Assembly: GCF_014252355.1 (NCBI RefSeq)
Contig: NZ_CP059217.1
Location: 475,273 to 539,272 of the forward strand
Origin: Blattabacterium cuenoti
GTDB lineage: Bacteria; Bacteroidota; Bacteroidia; Flavobacteriales; Blattabacteriaceae
Length of the DNA: 64,000 bases
Reading direction: 5' to 3'
Position 1 is the first letter of the stretch; each line of letters starts with the position of its first letter. Below are positions 55,907 through 64,000 of this stretch, piece by piece. The position numbers were made by a program, and so were the translations under genes. The notes under the pieces are model-generated. The model worked only from the letters and a program-made list of their open reading frames with translations. It had not been told where the DNA came from and made no database searches.

Positions 55907-57592
55907 ATGATTTACTCAAAAAAAAAAATAGTTCAAAGTTTAGGAATTATCCTAATTTCAAAATCAATTTTTCATATTGTAATATCACCAGGATCCAGAA
56001 ATGCTCCAATTATTATTCATTTTACCATTAATCCTTATTTTAAAACTTATAGTATTGTAGATGAACGTTCTGCAGGATATTTTGCGCTTGGAATGGCACA
56101 ACAAATTAATAATCCAGTATTATTAAATTGTACTTCTGGCACATCAGTTCTTAATTATTATCCTGCACTTACTGAAGCTTTTTATCAATACATTCCACTA
56201 ATTTTTATAACTGCAGATAGACCTAAAGAAACACCTTATTTATTAGAAAATCAATCTATTCATCAAGAAAATATTTTTAAAAATTATGTAGTTGCTTCTG
56301 TACAATTAACTGAAGAAGAATCTAATAACGGATTATGGTATAATGAAAAATTAATTAATGAGGCTATTAATAACTGTATTAAAAAAAATCGACCTGTACA
56401 TATTAATATTCCTTTTACAGATCCACTTTATGATACCGTAAATCATATACAAGTTAAACCTAAAATTATCAAGGATATACCAGTAGTAAATACCATCGTA
56501 AATTATTCCTATATAAAAGAAAAAAAAATATGGGAACGGTCTAAAAAAAAAATCATTTTTATTGGATTACATCCGCCAAATAAACATCTAAAAAGAATCA
56601 TCCAAAAATTCAATCAAGATTCTTCTATTGTTATATTTTCCGACACTTCTTCTCAATTATACGACAAGTTTTTATTTTCAATAGATCAATTATTCTTTAA
56701 TATGAAATTAACAGAATGGTTAAGTTTAAAACCTCAAATTTTATTAACCATTGGTGGCCATATTATATCTAATAGAATGAAATATATTATGCGAAAATAT
56801 CCTCCTAAATATCATTGGCATATAGGAGAAGAAACTAATCATTATCCAGATACTTATTATAAACTTACCATTTATTGGCCTATACAACCTGAAATATTTT
56901 TTAATATTTTAAAAAAACAAAATATAAATGATGATTATTATAATTATAAAAAAAAATGGATAAAATTAAGAAATCAAAGAAAAATAAAAAATAATTTTTT
57001 TCTAAAAAAAGAAAATAGTTTTTCAGATTTAAAAGTTTTATTTTTAATATTTAATTCAATACCAAAAACATCAATTTTACATTTAGGAAACAGTACTATT
57101 ATACGATACTATCAACTGTTTGATATAAAAAAACATTCTATAAAATATTATTGTAATAGAGGCACATCAGGAATTGATGGTAGTGTTTCTACCGCTATTG
57201 GACATTCTATAAATAGTTCAAAAATAGTAACTTTAGTAATTGGAGATATAAGTTTTTTTTATGATAGCAATGCCTTATGGAATAATTATACACCAAATAG
57301 GTTTAGAATTATATTAATTAATAATGGAGGTGGAAACATTTTTAGATTAATTACAAAAAAAAAAATTCATAAAAATACTTTTGATTTTTTTGAAACTAAA
57401 CATTCTTTAACAGCAAAACAAATTTGTGAAATGTATCATTGGAAATATAAATATGTATCTAATATTATTGTTTTGAAAAAAGTTTTATCTAGTTTTTGGA
57501 ATAAATCTAATAAACCTATATTATTAGAATTAAATACAACCAAATCAAATAATAAAAAAATATTTAATGATTATATATCTTTTATTTTTTAA
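55907..57592 (+). CDS. menD: 2-succinyl-5-enolpyruvyl-6-hydroxy-3-cyclohexene-1-carboxylate synthase
   Basis: ThDP enzyme of menaquinone synthesis, adding a 2-oxoglutarate-derived unit to isochorismate. The start at 55907 (MIYSKKKIVQSLGIILI) aligns with known MenD N-termini and gives 561 residues; the longest frame begins at 55841 inside fabG and adds 22 atypical residues. Motifs: HIVISPGSRNAPIIIHF, VDERSAGYFALGMA, the ThDP motif GDISFFYDSNALWNN and NNGGGNIFRLI. UbiE (9505-10245) does the final menaquinone step. It converges on the SanA-like gene with a two-base gap. Confidence 0.93.
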   Translation: MIYSKKKIVQSLGIILISKSIFHIVISPGSRNAPIIIHFTINPYFKTYSIVDERSAGYFALGMAQQINNPVLLNCTSGTSVLNYYPALTEAFYQYIPLIFITADRPKETPYLLENQSIHQENIFKNYVVASVQLTEEESNNGLWYNEKLINEAINNCIKKNRPVHINIPFTDPLYDTVNHIQVKPKIIKDIPVVNTIVNYSYIKEKKIWERSKKKIIFIGLHPPNKHLKRIIQKFNQDSSIVIFSDTSSQLYDKFLFSIDQLFFNMKLTEWLSLKPQILLTIGGHIISNRMKYIMRKYPPKYHWHIGEETNHYPDTYYKLTIYWPIQPEIFFNILKKQNINDDYYNYKKKWIKLRNQRKIKNNFFLKKENSFSDLKVLFLIFNSIPKTSILHLGNSTIIRYYQLFDIKKHSIKYYCNRGTSGIDGSVSTAIGHSINSSKIVTLVIGDISFFYDSNALWNNYTPNRFRIILINNGGGNIFRLITKKKIHKNTFDFFETKHSLTAKQICEMYHWKYKYVSNIIVLKKVLSSFWNKSNKPILLELNTTKSNNKKIFNDYISFIF

Positions 57593-57594
57593 AA

Positions 57595-58122
57595 TTATTG
57601 AATTATCCAAATTACTACATATATAAACACTTTTATTCTTGCTAAAATCTCTCTAATTTGTATTTTTAAATGAAATGGAATACTTTTTGCATTAAATCCA
57701 ATAACATCTAATCCTAAACAATTGCCAATAAAAATAGCTCTTTCATTATGAAATTTTTGAGAAATAATAGTAAATTTCATTTGATTATATAATTTATAAA
57801 CTCTTGATATAGAATGTAAGGTATCAATTCCATACAAATCTTCATATATAAAACGAGAAGGAACACCTTTTTTTATCAATTCTTTTTTCATCATTTTAGG
57901 TTCATTATAAGTAATATCTCTATTATCTCCACTAACAATGATATAACGTATTTTGCCATTAAAAAAAAGAAAACTTGCAGCATCTATTCTATATTTAAAA
58001 TATACATTTATTCCACCTCCATGCAAATATTTTGAAGTTCCTAAAACAACACCATATGTATTATATGGAATGTTATCAATTTTATTATAATTTTTGTTAA
58101 TTGACCAAATACTGATTCCCAA
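57595..58122 (-). CDS. SanA/YdcF-like DUF218 membrane protein, start codon unclear
   Basis: Envelope protein of the DUF218 family, like E. coli SanA (vancomycin exclusion). Motifs: YGVVLGTSKYLHGGGINVYFKYRIDAAS, YIIVSGDNRDITYNEPKMM and TIISQKFHNERAIFIG. The frame stays open 26 codons further upstream (to 58200) and there encodes a basic plus hydrophobic segment (KIKRIIIIIIFGIIFCHLG) that looks like the expected N-terminal membrane anchor. That stretch has no ATG, GTG or TTG; the only normal start is TTG at 58122, which would remove most of the anchor. Function is therefore uncertain. Confidence 0.75.
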   Translation of the reverse strand: MGISIWSINKNYNKIDNIPYNTYGVVLGTSKYLHGGGINVYFKYRIDAASFLFFNGKIRYIIVSGDNRDITYNEPKMMKKELIKKGVPSRFIYEDLYGIDTLHSISRVYKLYNQMKFTIISQKFHNERAIFIGNCLGLDVIGFNAKSIPFHLKIQIREILARIKVFIYVVIWIIQ

Positions 58123-58306
58123 ATGACAAAAAATAATACCAAAAATAATGATAATAATTATACGTTTTATTTTGACAATAATAAATAATAATATACTTTT
58201 TTATAAATCAATTTATATACATTAATTTCAAATATTAATTATTCTAATTAGTTAATTAAACTTTATAAAAAATAACATTATCTATAACTATATGTTGTAA
58301 TTTTAA

Positions 58307-61300
58307 CTAATTCACTTTTCTTTGTGAAGAAAGAACAAATACATCACTTTTTATTATAAATGATTGAAATAAAAAAGAAATAATTTTTTTATTAATATCA
58401 TCAACTATTTCTTGAAATAAATTAAAAGCATTTTGCTTATAAACAATTAAAGGATCTTTTTGTTCAAAAACTGCATTTTGTACTGAATGTCTTAAACTAT
58501 CCATTTCTCGTAAATGCTCCTTCCATTTTTCATCTAAAAAAGATAATATAGTTTTTTTTTCTAATATTGAAAATAATGCATATCCATTACTATTAATAAG
58601 ATGTGTTTTACTAGTATTTACTACTATTTTACTAGATGCCTCATAATTTGTAAAAATATATTGAATTTGATAATCATATTTTATATTAGTATTATTATAC
58701 AATATTGTATGTAAATATTTTTTAATAATTTTATCTTTCTTTTTTTCATAGTAATCAATTAATATATCGTGTAAGTAATTAATGATATATTGTTCTTTAT
58801 GAGCTACTAATTCTTTTTTCTTTATTGAAAATTCAACACCAAATATATTAAAAAATTCATATTTTATATTTTCAAAAAATGATTTATTAATTGAAATTAT
58901 AGAATGTAATATACTATACACCATATTAGAAATATCTAAATTTAACTTTTCACCACATAATGCATTTTTTCTTTTTTTATAAATAAATTCTCTTTGTTTA
59001 TTAATTACATCATCATAATCTAATAGACGTTTTCTTATACTAAAATTATTTTCTTCTATTTTTTTTTGTGCTCTTTCTATAGATTTTGTTAATAAAGGAT
59101 GTTGGATAATATCTCCATCTTTATGTCCAAATCGATCCATTAATTTTGATAATCTTTCTGAATGTAAAAATACACGTATTAAATTATCTTCTAATGATAT
59201 ATAAAATTGAGAACTTCCTGGATCTCCTTGTCTACCAGAACGTCCTCTTAATTGATTATCTACTCTTCTTGAATCATGTCTTTCTGTTCCTATGACCGCT
59301 AAACCACCAAATTCTACAACATCTTTATAAAGTTTAATATCAGTCCCTCGTCCTGCCATATTAGTTGCTATAGTAACAGAACCTGGCAATCCAGCTTTTG
59401 CAATAATATCTGCTTCTTTATGATGTAATTTCGCATTGAGTACATTATGTTTTATTTTTCTAAATTTTAATGTTCTACTTAATAATTCAGATACTTCTAC
59501 AGAAGTAGTTCCTACAAGAACAGGTCTATGTTTGTTTTTAGAAAGATATATAATTTGTTCTAAAATTGCATTATATTTTTCTCTTTGTGTTTTAAATATA
59601 ATATCTTGAAAATCATGTCGTTTAATTTGTTTATGTGTAGGAATCACAACTACATCTAGTTTATAAATATCTAAAAATTCACTAGCCTCTGTTTCTGCTG
59701 TTCCAGTCATTCCTGATATTTTTTTATACATTCTAAAATAATTTTGTAAAGTAATGCTAGCTAATGTTTGACTAGATGCTTCTATTTCTAGATTTTCCTT
59801 TGCTTCTATAGCTTGATGTAGTCCATCTGAATATCGCCTACCTTCCATAATACGACCAGTTTGTTCATCTACAATTTTTACTTGATTTTCTAAAATTATA
59901 TAATCTATATTTTTTTCAAATAAAGTATAAGCTTTTAACAGCTGATTAATAGTATGTATTCTTTGTAATTTAATAGTAAAATTTTGTATTAATTTATCTT
60001 TTTCTTTTATTTCTTTTTCTTTAGGTAAATTTTTTTTTTCTAATTCAGCAATTTCTACATTAATATCTGGAACAACAAAAAAATTGATATTTGACATATT
60101 TTTAGATAAAAATTGTATACCTAAATCAGTAAGTTCAACCGTATTATGTTTTTCATCTATAACAAAATATAAGTCTCTATCTACTGTTGTTAAATCTTTT
60201 CCATTATCTTGTAATAAATATATATTTTCTATTTTTTGTAAAATAATTCTAATTTTATCTTCATTTAAAAATTGAATTAAAGATTTTTTTTTTGGAAATC
60301 CTCTATATGATTGAAATAATTTCAATCCACCTAATTGTTTATTTCCAGATTTTATTAGATATTTAGATTCTTGCAACAATTGTTGAACTTTTTTTTTTTG
60401 TTCTTTGACAATAAGATCTACTTTTTCTTTTAAGAATTTAAATTCTTCTTTTTCCTCTTTATAAAAAATCACTGGACCGGAAATAATCAATGGAGTTCTA
60501 GCTTCATCTATTAATACTGAATCAATTTCATCTATAATAGCATAATTTAATTCTCTTTGTACTAGGTCTTCTTGTGAAGTAGCCATATTATCACGCAAAT
60601 AATCAAATCCAAATTCATTATTTGTTCCATAAGTAATATCTGCTAAATAAGCTTTTTTTCTTAAATTACATTGATAAGAATGATAATTATCTAAACAATC
60701 AACTCTTAATCCATGAAATTCCATTAAAGGTCCCATCCAATTAGCATCTCTTTTTGATAAATAATTATTAACTGTAACAATATGAACCCCTCTTCCAGAT
60801 AATGCATTTAAATAAGCAGATAAAGTAGAAACAAATGTTTTACCTTCTCCAGTCGCCATTTCAGCAATTTTTCCTTGATGTAAAACTACACCACCCATTA
60901 ATTGTACATCATAATGAACCATATCCCAAATAATCTGTTTTCCATGAGCATTCCATTCATTACTCCAAATTGAATATCCATCTTTTAACGTTACATAAGA
61001 CTTTGTTTTTGATAACTCTTCATCAAATAATGTTGATTTTACTATTAATCTTTTCTTTTCTTTGAATCGTTTAGCAGTTTCTTTAACAACTGCAAATGCT
61101 TCTGGTAAAATCTGAAGTAAGATTTGTTGTTCTATTTTATAACATTCTTTTTGTATATTTTCTTTCTCTAAAGAACTTTTTTCTAAATCATGAATAGAAC
61201 ATGATCTCATTTTTGTCTTTTCAATTAATTTTTTTTCTTTTTGACAAAGATGATAAATAGCAGATTGTATTATATTTTTAAATTCTATAGTTTTTTTTCT

Positions 61301-61435
61301 TAAGCCATTGTCTGATAAAGAAACGATTTCTTTTTCTTTTATATTAATTTTAAACAAAAACTTTTTAATCTTATTAAGATCTCTATCATTTTTATTTTTA
61401 AATAAATTTTTGAAAACTGTTGTAAAAAATTTCAT
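58307..61435 (-). CDS. secA: Preprotein translocase ATPase SecA
   Basis: Motor that drives proteins through SecYEG. The 1042-residue protein has Walker A EMATGEGKTFVSTLSAYLNALSG, the DEAD-like YAIIDEIDSVLIDEARTPLIISG, FGFDYLRDNMA, TGTAETEASEFLDIY, TNMAGRGTDI and the RGRSGRQGDPGSSQFYISLED motif. Insertions make it longer than the 901-residue E. coli protein, as usual in Bacteroidetes. It ends at VLSSQRKVN and lacks the C-terminal zinc-binding Cys-x-Cys tail. DUF2795 lies 9 bases upstream. Confidence 0.97.
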   Translation of the reverse strand: MKFFTTVFKNLFKNKNDRDLNKIKKFLFKINIKEKEIVSLSDNGLRKKTIEFKNIIQSAIYHLCQKEKKLIEKTKMRSCSIHDLEKSSLEKENIQKECYKIEQQILLQILPEAFAVVKETAKRFKEKKRLIVKSTLFDEELSKTKSYVTLKDGYSIWSNEWNAHGKQIIWDMVHYDVQLMGGVVLHQGKIAEMATGEGKTFVSTLSAYLNALSGRGVHIVTVNNYLSKRDANWMGPLMEFHGLRVDCLDNYHSYQCNLRKKAYLADITYGTNNEFGFDYLRDNMATSQEDLVQRELNYAIIDEIDSVLIDEARTPLIISGPVIFYKEEKEEFKFLKEKVDLIVKEQKKKVQQLLQESKYLIKSGNKQLGGLKLFQSYRGFPKKKSLIQFLNEDKIRIILQKIENIYLLQDNGKDLTTVDRDLYFVIDEKHNTVELTDLGIQFLSKNMSNINFFVVPDINVEIAELEKKNLPKEKEIKEKDKLIQNFTIKLQRIHTINQLLKAYTLFEKNIDYIILENQVKIVDEQTGRIMEGRRYSDGLHQAIEAKENLEIEASSQTLASITLQNYFRMYKKISGMTGTAETEASEFLDIYKLDVVVIPTHKQIKRHDFQDIIFKTQREKYNAILEQIIYLSKNKHRPVLVGTTSVEVSELLSRTLKFRKIKHNVLNAKLHHKEADIIAKAGLPGSVTIATNMAGRGTDIKLYKDVVEFGGLAVIGTERHDSRRVDNQLRGRSGRQGDPGSSQFYISLEDNLIRVFLHSERLSKLMDRFGHKDGDIIQHPLLTKSIERAQKKIEENNFSIRKRLLDYDDVINKQREFIYKKRKNALCGEKLNLDISNMVYSILHSIISINKSFFENIKYEFFNIFGVEFSIKKKELVAHKEQYIINYLHDILIDYYEKKKDKIIKKYLHTILYNNTNIKYDYQIQYIFTNYEASSKIVVNTSKTHLINSNGYALFSILEKKTILSFLDEKWKEHLREMDSLRHSVQNAVFEQKDPLIVYKQNAFNLFQEIVDDINKKIISFLFQSFIIKSDVFVLSSQRKVN

Positions 61436-61444
61436 GATTATATT

Positions 61445-61678
61445 TTATAATTCATATTCATCTCTATTCCAATAAAAATCTTCATCATCTCGTGGATAAT
61501 CAGCCCATATATCCTCTATAGATTCAAAAATTTCTCCATCAACATTTTCTAATTGTTGAAGATTTTCTACTACTTCTAATGGAGCACCAGTACGAATAGC
61601 AAAATCAATTAATTCTTCTTTGGTTGCTGGCCAAGGTGCATCTTCCAAATGAGAAGCTAATTCTAAAGTCCAATACAT
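61445..61678 (-). CDS. DUF2795 protein
   Basis: A 77-residue, very acidic protein with the DUF2795 pattern MYWTLELASHLEDAPWPATKEELIDFAIRTGAP. It is well conserved in Bacteroidetes and sits upstream of secA there too, as here (9-base gap). The role is unknown. A regulatory or secretion-related role is a guess from position. The sequence is unusually undiverged for this genome, which suggests strong selection. Confidence 0.85.
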   Translation of the reverse strand: MYWTLELASHLEDAPWPATKEELIDFAIRTGAPLEVVENLQQLENVDGEIFESIEDIWADYPRDDEDFYWNRDEYEL

Positions 61679-61680
61679 AT

Positions 61681-61711
61681 ATTGATATTTTTTGAAAAAA
61701 TTATATGTTTG
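61681..61711 (+). promoter_or_regulatory. Possible promoter of fmt
   Basis: ATTG at 61681-61684 (one mismatch from TTTG) and TATGTTTG at 61704-61711 are separated by 19 bases, fitting TTTG-N19-TAnnTTTG. The -7 box ends 58 bases before the fmt start. On the other strand, TATTTTTG at 61716-61723 could serve DUF2795-secA, but it has no good -33 partner. Confidence 0.45.
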
Positions 61712-61769
61712 ATTTTCAAAAATAAATGATTTTTAAAAAAAACATAAAATTAGCAATTTTAAATTAAAC

Positions 61770-62765
61770 ATGATTGAATATAAAAATTTAAAAATTAAAA
61801 AATACCCTAGAATAGTTTTTATCGGTGGAACATCTTTTTCTATTTTTTCATTAAAACAATTACACATGCTTAAATATAATATAATAGGAATTATCACTAA
61901 TCCCGATAAATACATAAAAAATCAAAATCTTGTATTTAATAAAATTAAACAATATGCAATAAAAAATAAAATTCCAATATTACAACCCACAAATCTTATT
62001 GATACTGCATTTATAGAAACTTTAAAATCATGGAATATTGATCTACAAATTGTTGTTTCATTTAGAATTTTACCAAAACAAATTTGGAATTTGCCAAAAA
62101 TTGGAACGTTAAATTTACATGCATCTATACTACCTAATTATAAAGGTCCATTTCCTATTCATTGGTCAATTCTCAATGGAGAAACACAAACTGGATTAAC
62201 TACCTTTTTTATAAAAAATGATGACATAGATTCTGGTAATATTATATTACAAAATAAAATAAATATTGGACAAAATGAAACATATGGAGAAGTTGAAAAT
62301 AAACTAAAACAAATTAGCGGCAATGTTATTATAAAAACTTTACACGAAGTAATAACAAAAAAAGAAATTAATAATAAACATTTTACATATACCACCACAA
62401 CATATTATAAATCTTTTTTCTATGCTAGAAAGATATATAATGAAGATTGTAGAATTAAATGGCAAACATCATGTGTAGATGTTATACATAATCAAATAAG
62501 AGGATTAAGTCCTTATCCAACAGCATGGACTTATTTATTTATAAAAAATAAATTTTATAGGTTTAAAATATTTTTATCAAAAAAAATACTATCAACTCAT
62601 TTATTTCCACTTGGATTAGTAACAATTTCTGCATTTGAAATGAAAATATCAGCAATAAAAGGATTTATATCTATTATTGAAGGACAATTAGAAGGAAGAA
62701 AAAAAATGTTTATAAAAAATATCATTAATGGAATAAAAATTAAAACAAATATATTTGTTAAATAA
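61770..62765 (+). CDS. fmt: Methionyl-tRNA formyltransferase
   Basis: Formylates Met-tRNA of the initiator. The 331-residue protein has the N-terminal VFIGGTSFSIFSLKQL, the catalytic N-x-H motif LNLHASILPNYKGPFPIHWSILNGE and the aspartate in FFIKNDDIDSGNIILQ. The C-terminal OB-like domain begins near QIRGLSPYPTAWTYL. Divergent from DUF2795-secA. The usual polypeptide deformylase partner is not in the window. Confidence 0.93.
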   Translation: MIEYKNLKIKKYPRIVFIGGTSFSIFSLKQLHMLKYNIIGIITNPDKYIKNQNLVFNKIKQYAIKNKIPILQPTNLIDTAFIETLKSWNIDLQIVVSFRILPKQIWNLPKIGTLNLHASILPNYKGPFPIHWSILNGETQTGLTTFFIKNDDIDSGNIILQNKINIGQNETYGEVENKLKQISGNVIIKTLHEVITKKEINNKHFTYTTTTYYKSFFYARKIYNEDCRIKWQTSCVDVIHNQIRGLSPYPTAWTYLFIKNKFYRFKIFLSKKILSTHLFPLGLVTISAFEMKISAIKGFISIIEGQLEGRKKMFIKNIINGIKIKTNIFVK

Positions 62766-62841
62766 ACTAAATCATTAAGATTTAATTATATTTGCTATTT
62801 TATACTTTATACTTTAAAATAAACTACAAATTATTTTATTC

Positions 62842-63108
62842 ATGAATAAAACAGAATTGGTACACTCTATTTCTGAGAAAACAGGAATTGCAAAAAACGA
62901 AGTAAAAACTGTAATAGAATCTTTTATACAAACAATCATTCAATCTTTAAAACAAGGCAATAAAGTTACTTTAATAGGATTTGGAACATTTTCTGTAATA
63001 GATAGAAATCCAAGAACTGGCGTAAACCCTAGAACAGGACAAAAAATACATATTCCTGGAAAAAAAGTAGCTAAATTTAAAATAGGATCAGAATTATCAA
63101 AATTATAG
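62842..63108 (+). CDS. hup: HU-family DNA-binding protein
   Basis: Small histone-like protein that bends DNA as a dimer. The 88-residue length and MNKTELVHSISEKTGIAKNEVK start are typical. The beta-arm RNPRTGVNPRTGQKIHIPGKKVAKFKIG carries the intercalating proline. A TATATTTG box lies upstream (about 62785-62792) without a -33 partner. It converges on pdxH with a 10-base gap. Confidence 0.96.
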   Translation: MNKTELVHSISEKTGIAKNEVKTVIESFIQTIIQSLKQGNKVTLIGFGTFSVIDRNPRTGVNPRTGQKIHIPGKKVAKFKIGSELSKL

Positions 63109-63118
63109 TAGTAGTTAG

Positions 63119-63775
63119 TTATGGAGATAATCTAAATAAATTCCATTTTTTATCTGTTTCTAATTCTAAATAATAGACTAATCTATCATGAAGTCTATAT
63201 GGTTGGCCCTGCCAAAATTCCATTTTATATGGTTTTACTATATATCCTCCCCAATCAAAAGGACGTTTGATTATTCTACATGTTTTGAAAAACATTTTCC
63301 ATTTTTTATATTTATCTAATAAATATTCTTTAGAAGAAATAATCTTACTTTGTTTAGATGCCCAACTTCCAATTTGGTGTTCTCTTGGTCTTTCATTAAA
63401 ATATCTATCTGATTGTTTAATATTTAATTTAAAAGTTTTTCCTTTAATTAATATTTGTCTATCTGTATTTGTAAAATAAAAAGATATACATGTCATTGGA
63501 TTATTTCGTATAGCTAATCCTTTTGCACTCAAGTAATTAGTATAAAATATAAATCCTTGTTCAGAATATTGTTTCAATAGTACAATTCTTGTTTCAGGTG
63601 CCCCATCTTTTCCAATTGTGGATATTGACATTGCATTTACTTCTTTATCATTAGAAGACATTTGTTTTTCTTCTTGAAACCAAGAATGAAATAAGTCAAT
63701 TGGAATTTTAGGAATATTTTTTTCTATTAAATATTTTGTTGATTCATAATTTTTTCTATAATTGCTTAAATCCAT
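63119..63775 (-). CDS. pdxH: Pyridoxine/pyridoxamine 5'-phosphate oxidase
   Basis: FMN-dependent oxidase making pyridoxal 5'-phosphate. The 218-residue protein has the N-terminal DPIDLFHSWF-like IPIDLFHSWFQEE, the FMN-binding PETRIVLLKQYSEQGFIFYTNY, RPREHQIGSWASKQSKII and the C-terminal PYKMEFWQGQPYRLHDR with W..RLSP ending. It supplies PLP for SpeA in this window and other enzymes. FMN comes from RibF (36662-37597). Confidence 0.95.
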   Translation of the reverse strand: MDLSNYRKNYESTKYLIEKNIPKIPIDLFHSWFQEEKQMSSNDKEVNAMSISTIGKDGAPETRIVLLKQYSEQGFIFYTNYLSAKGLAIRNNPMTCISFYFTNTDRQILIKGKTFKLNIKQSDRYFNERPREHQIGSWASKQSKIISSKEYLLDKYKKWKMFFKTCRIIKRPFDWGGYIVKPYKMEFWQGQPYRLHDRLVYYLELETDKKWNLFRLSP

Positions 63776-63841
63776 AACTAACTATTGTTTTAAATAAAAT
63801 TATATTAACTTAACAAAAAACTTAAGTTGATTTCATCAATA

Positions 63842-63915
63842 GGCGTGATAGCTCAGTTGGATAGAGCGTTGGTCTCATAACCCAAAGGTCGGGGGTTCAA
63901 TTCCCCCTCACGCTA
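63842..63915 (+). tRNA. tRNA with CAT anticodon (probably tRNA-Met)
   Basis: A 74-base cloverleaf: acceptor GGCGTGA/TCACGCT (G-T at 1-72), D-stem GCTC/GAGC, anticodon loop CTCATAA, T-arm GGGGG-TTCAATT-CCCCC, discriminator A. CCA is not encoded. G1 and a non-initiator stem argue against fMet. The closing pair of the anticodon stem is T31/C39, a mismatch. A CAT anticodon also fits lysidine-modified tRNA-Ile, so identity is not fully settled. A T8 run follows directly. Confidence 0.85.
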
Positions 63916-63937
63916 TTTTTTTTATTTATTAAATAAT

Positions 63938-64000
63938 ATGAAATTTTATATTCGCAGTTCTTATTTGTTAAATAGACTATATTTTTTATATAAAGTTTCA
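63938..64000 (+). CDS. dnaN: Probable start of DNA polymerase III beta clamp (cut by window edge)
   Basis: An open frame of 21 codons runs off the end of the window, starting MKFYIRSSYLLNRLYFLYKV. The pattern M-K-F-x-x-x-S-S-x-L-L-x-x-L is the usual start of Bacteroidetes DnaN, the sliding clamp. Only the N-terminus is visible, so this is a suggestion from a short match. Confidence 0.55.
   Translation, partial: MKFYIRSSYLLNRLYFLYKVS

Noticed and set aside
57676-57691. Sigma-54-like site TGGAATACTTTTTGCA with GG-N10-GC spacing
   Set aside because: It lies inside the SanA-like gene and is not upstream of any gene; two consensus positions do not match.

Overview
The window is a compact, very A+T-rich stretch of bacterial chromosome. 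It has about 60 protein genes, three tRNA genes and no rRNA, mobile element, prophage, integrase or CRISPR array. Gene content and gene styles are Bacteroidetes/Flavobacteriales: the alternative two-domain GlmU-like protein, a short RpoD without region 1.1, type-B L31, a bacterial GH3 protein, DUF1599 next to tpiA, DUF2795 next to secA, a split atpDC pair, and promoters of the TTTG / TAnnTTTG type. Strong A+T bias, long A/T homopolymers, overlapping genes and truncated conserved proteins, together with intact amino-acid, cofactor and nitrogen pathways, point to an obligate insect endosymbiont. The best match from memory is Blattabacterium of cockroaches. This is an inference from content; no database search was run.

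Layout. 1-3862 (+): pyrH end, frr, asnS, rpoN. 4056-9462 (-): sufE, metE, GlmU-like, rpmE, FabH-like. 9505-15176 (+): menG/ubiE, GH3, rpsO, pnp, rpoD. 15189-16507 (-): tRNA-Arg, tpiA, DUF1599. A 590-base gap follows. 17099-20689 (+): murF, pdhA, pdhC. Then terC (-), a tiny tatA (+) and ppiD (-). A 660-base gap ends in tRNA-Phe. 24505-28861 (-): bamA, uppS, nadK. 28931-31043 (+): GHMP/mevalonate kinase, rluB-like, aroQ. 31010-34675 (-): engB, alpha/beta hydrolase, rnc, fabF, acpP. 34791-36577 (-): atpC, atpD. 36662-40289 (+): ribF, an AddB-like nuclease. 40276-44557 (-): the leuACDB operon. 44711-47618 (+): a conserved unknown protein, tyrS. 47621-50681 (-): era, clpB. 51031-57592 (+): prfB, speA, speB, cmk, fabG, menD. 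57595-61678 (-): SanA-like, secA, DUF2795. 61770-63108 (+): fmt, hup. Then pdxH (-), tRNA-Met (+) and the probable first codons of dnaN at the right edge.

Function. Provisioning pathways are leucine synthesis (complete leu operon), methionine (MetE), one shikimate step (AroQ), vitamin B6 (PdxH), flavins (RibF) and NADP (NadK). The envelope set is MurF, UppS, BamA, GlmU-like, PpiD, SecA and TatA. Energy genes are AtpDC, PDH E1-alpha and E2, and two menaquinone steps (MenD, MenG). SpeA and SpeB would turn arginine into putrescine and urea.

The most interesting signals are structural. Short tandem repeats in units of three have expanded inside highly conserved essential genes (atpD, bamA, pdhC, the leuA start) and just after pnp. 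tpiA overlaps the 5' end of tRNA-Arg. ClpB lacks its N-terminal domain. prfB lacks the usual recoding site and carries an A13 run. A SanA-like gene has no normal start codon before its membrane anchor. Several convergent gene pairs overlap, leaving no room for terminators. I found no convincing new multi-gene system.
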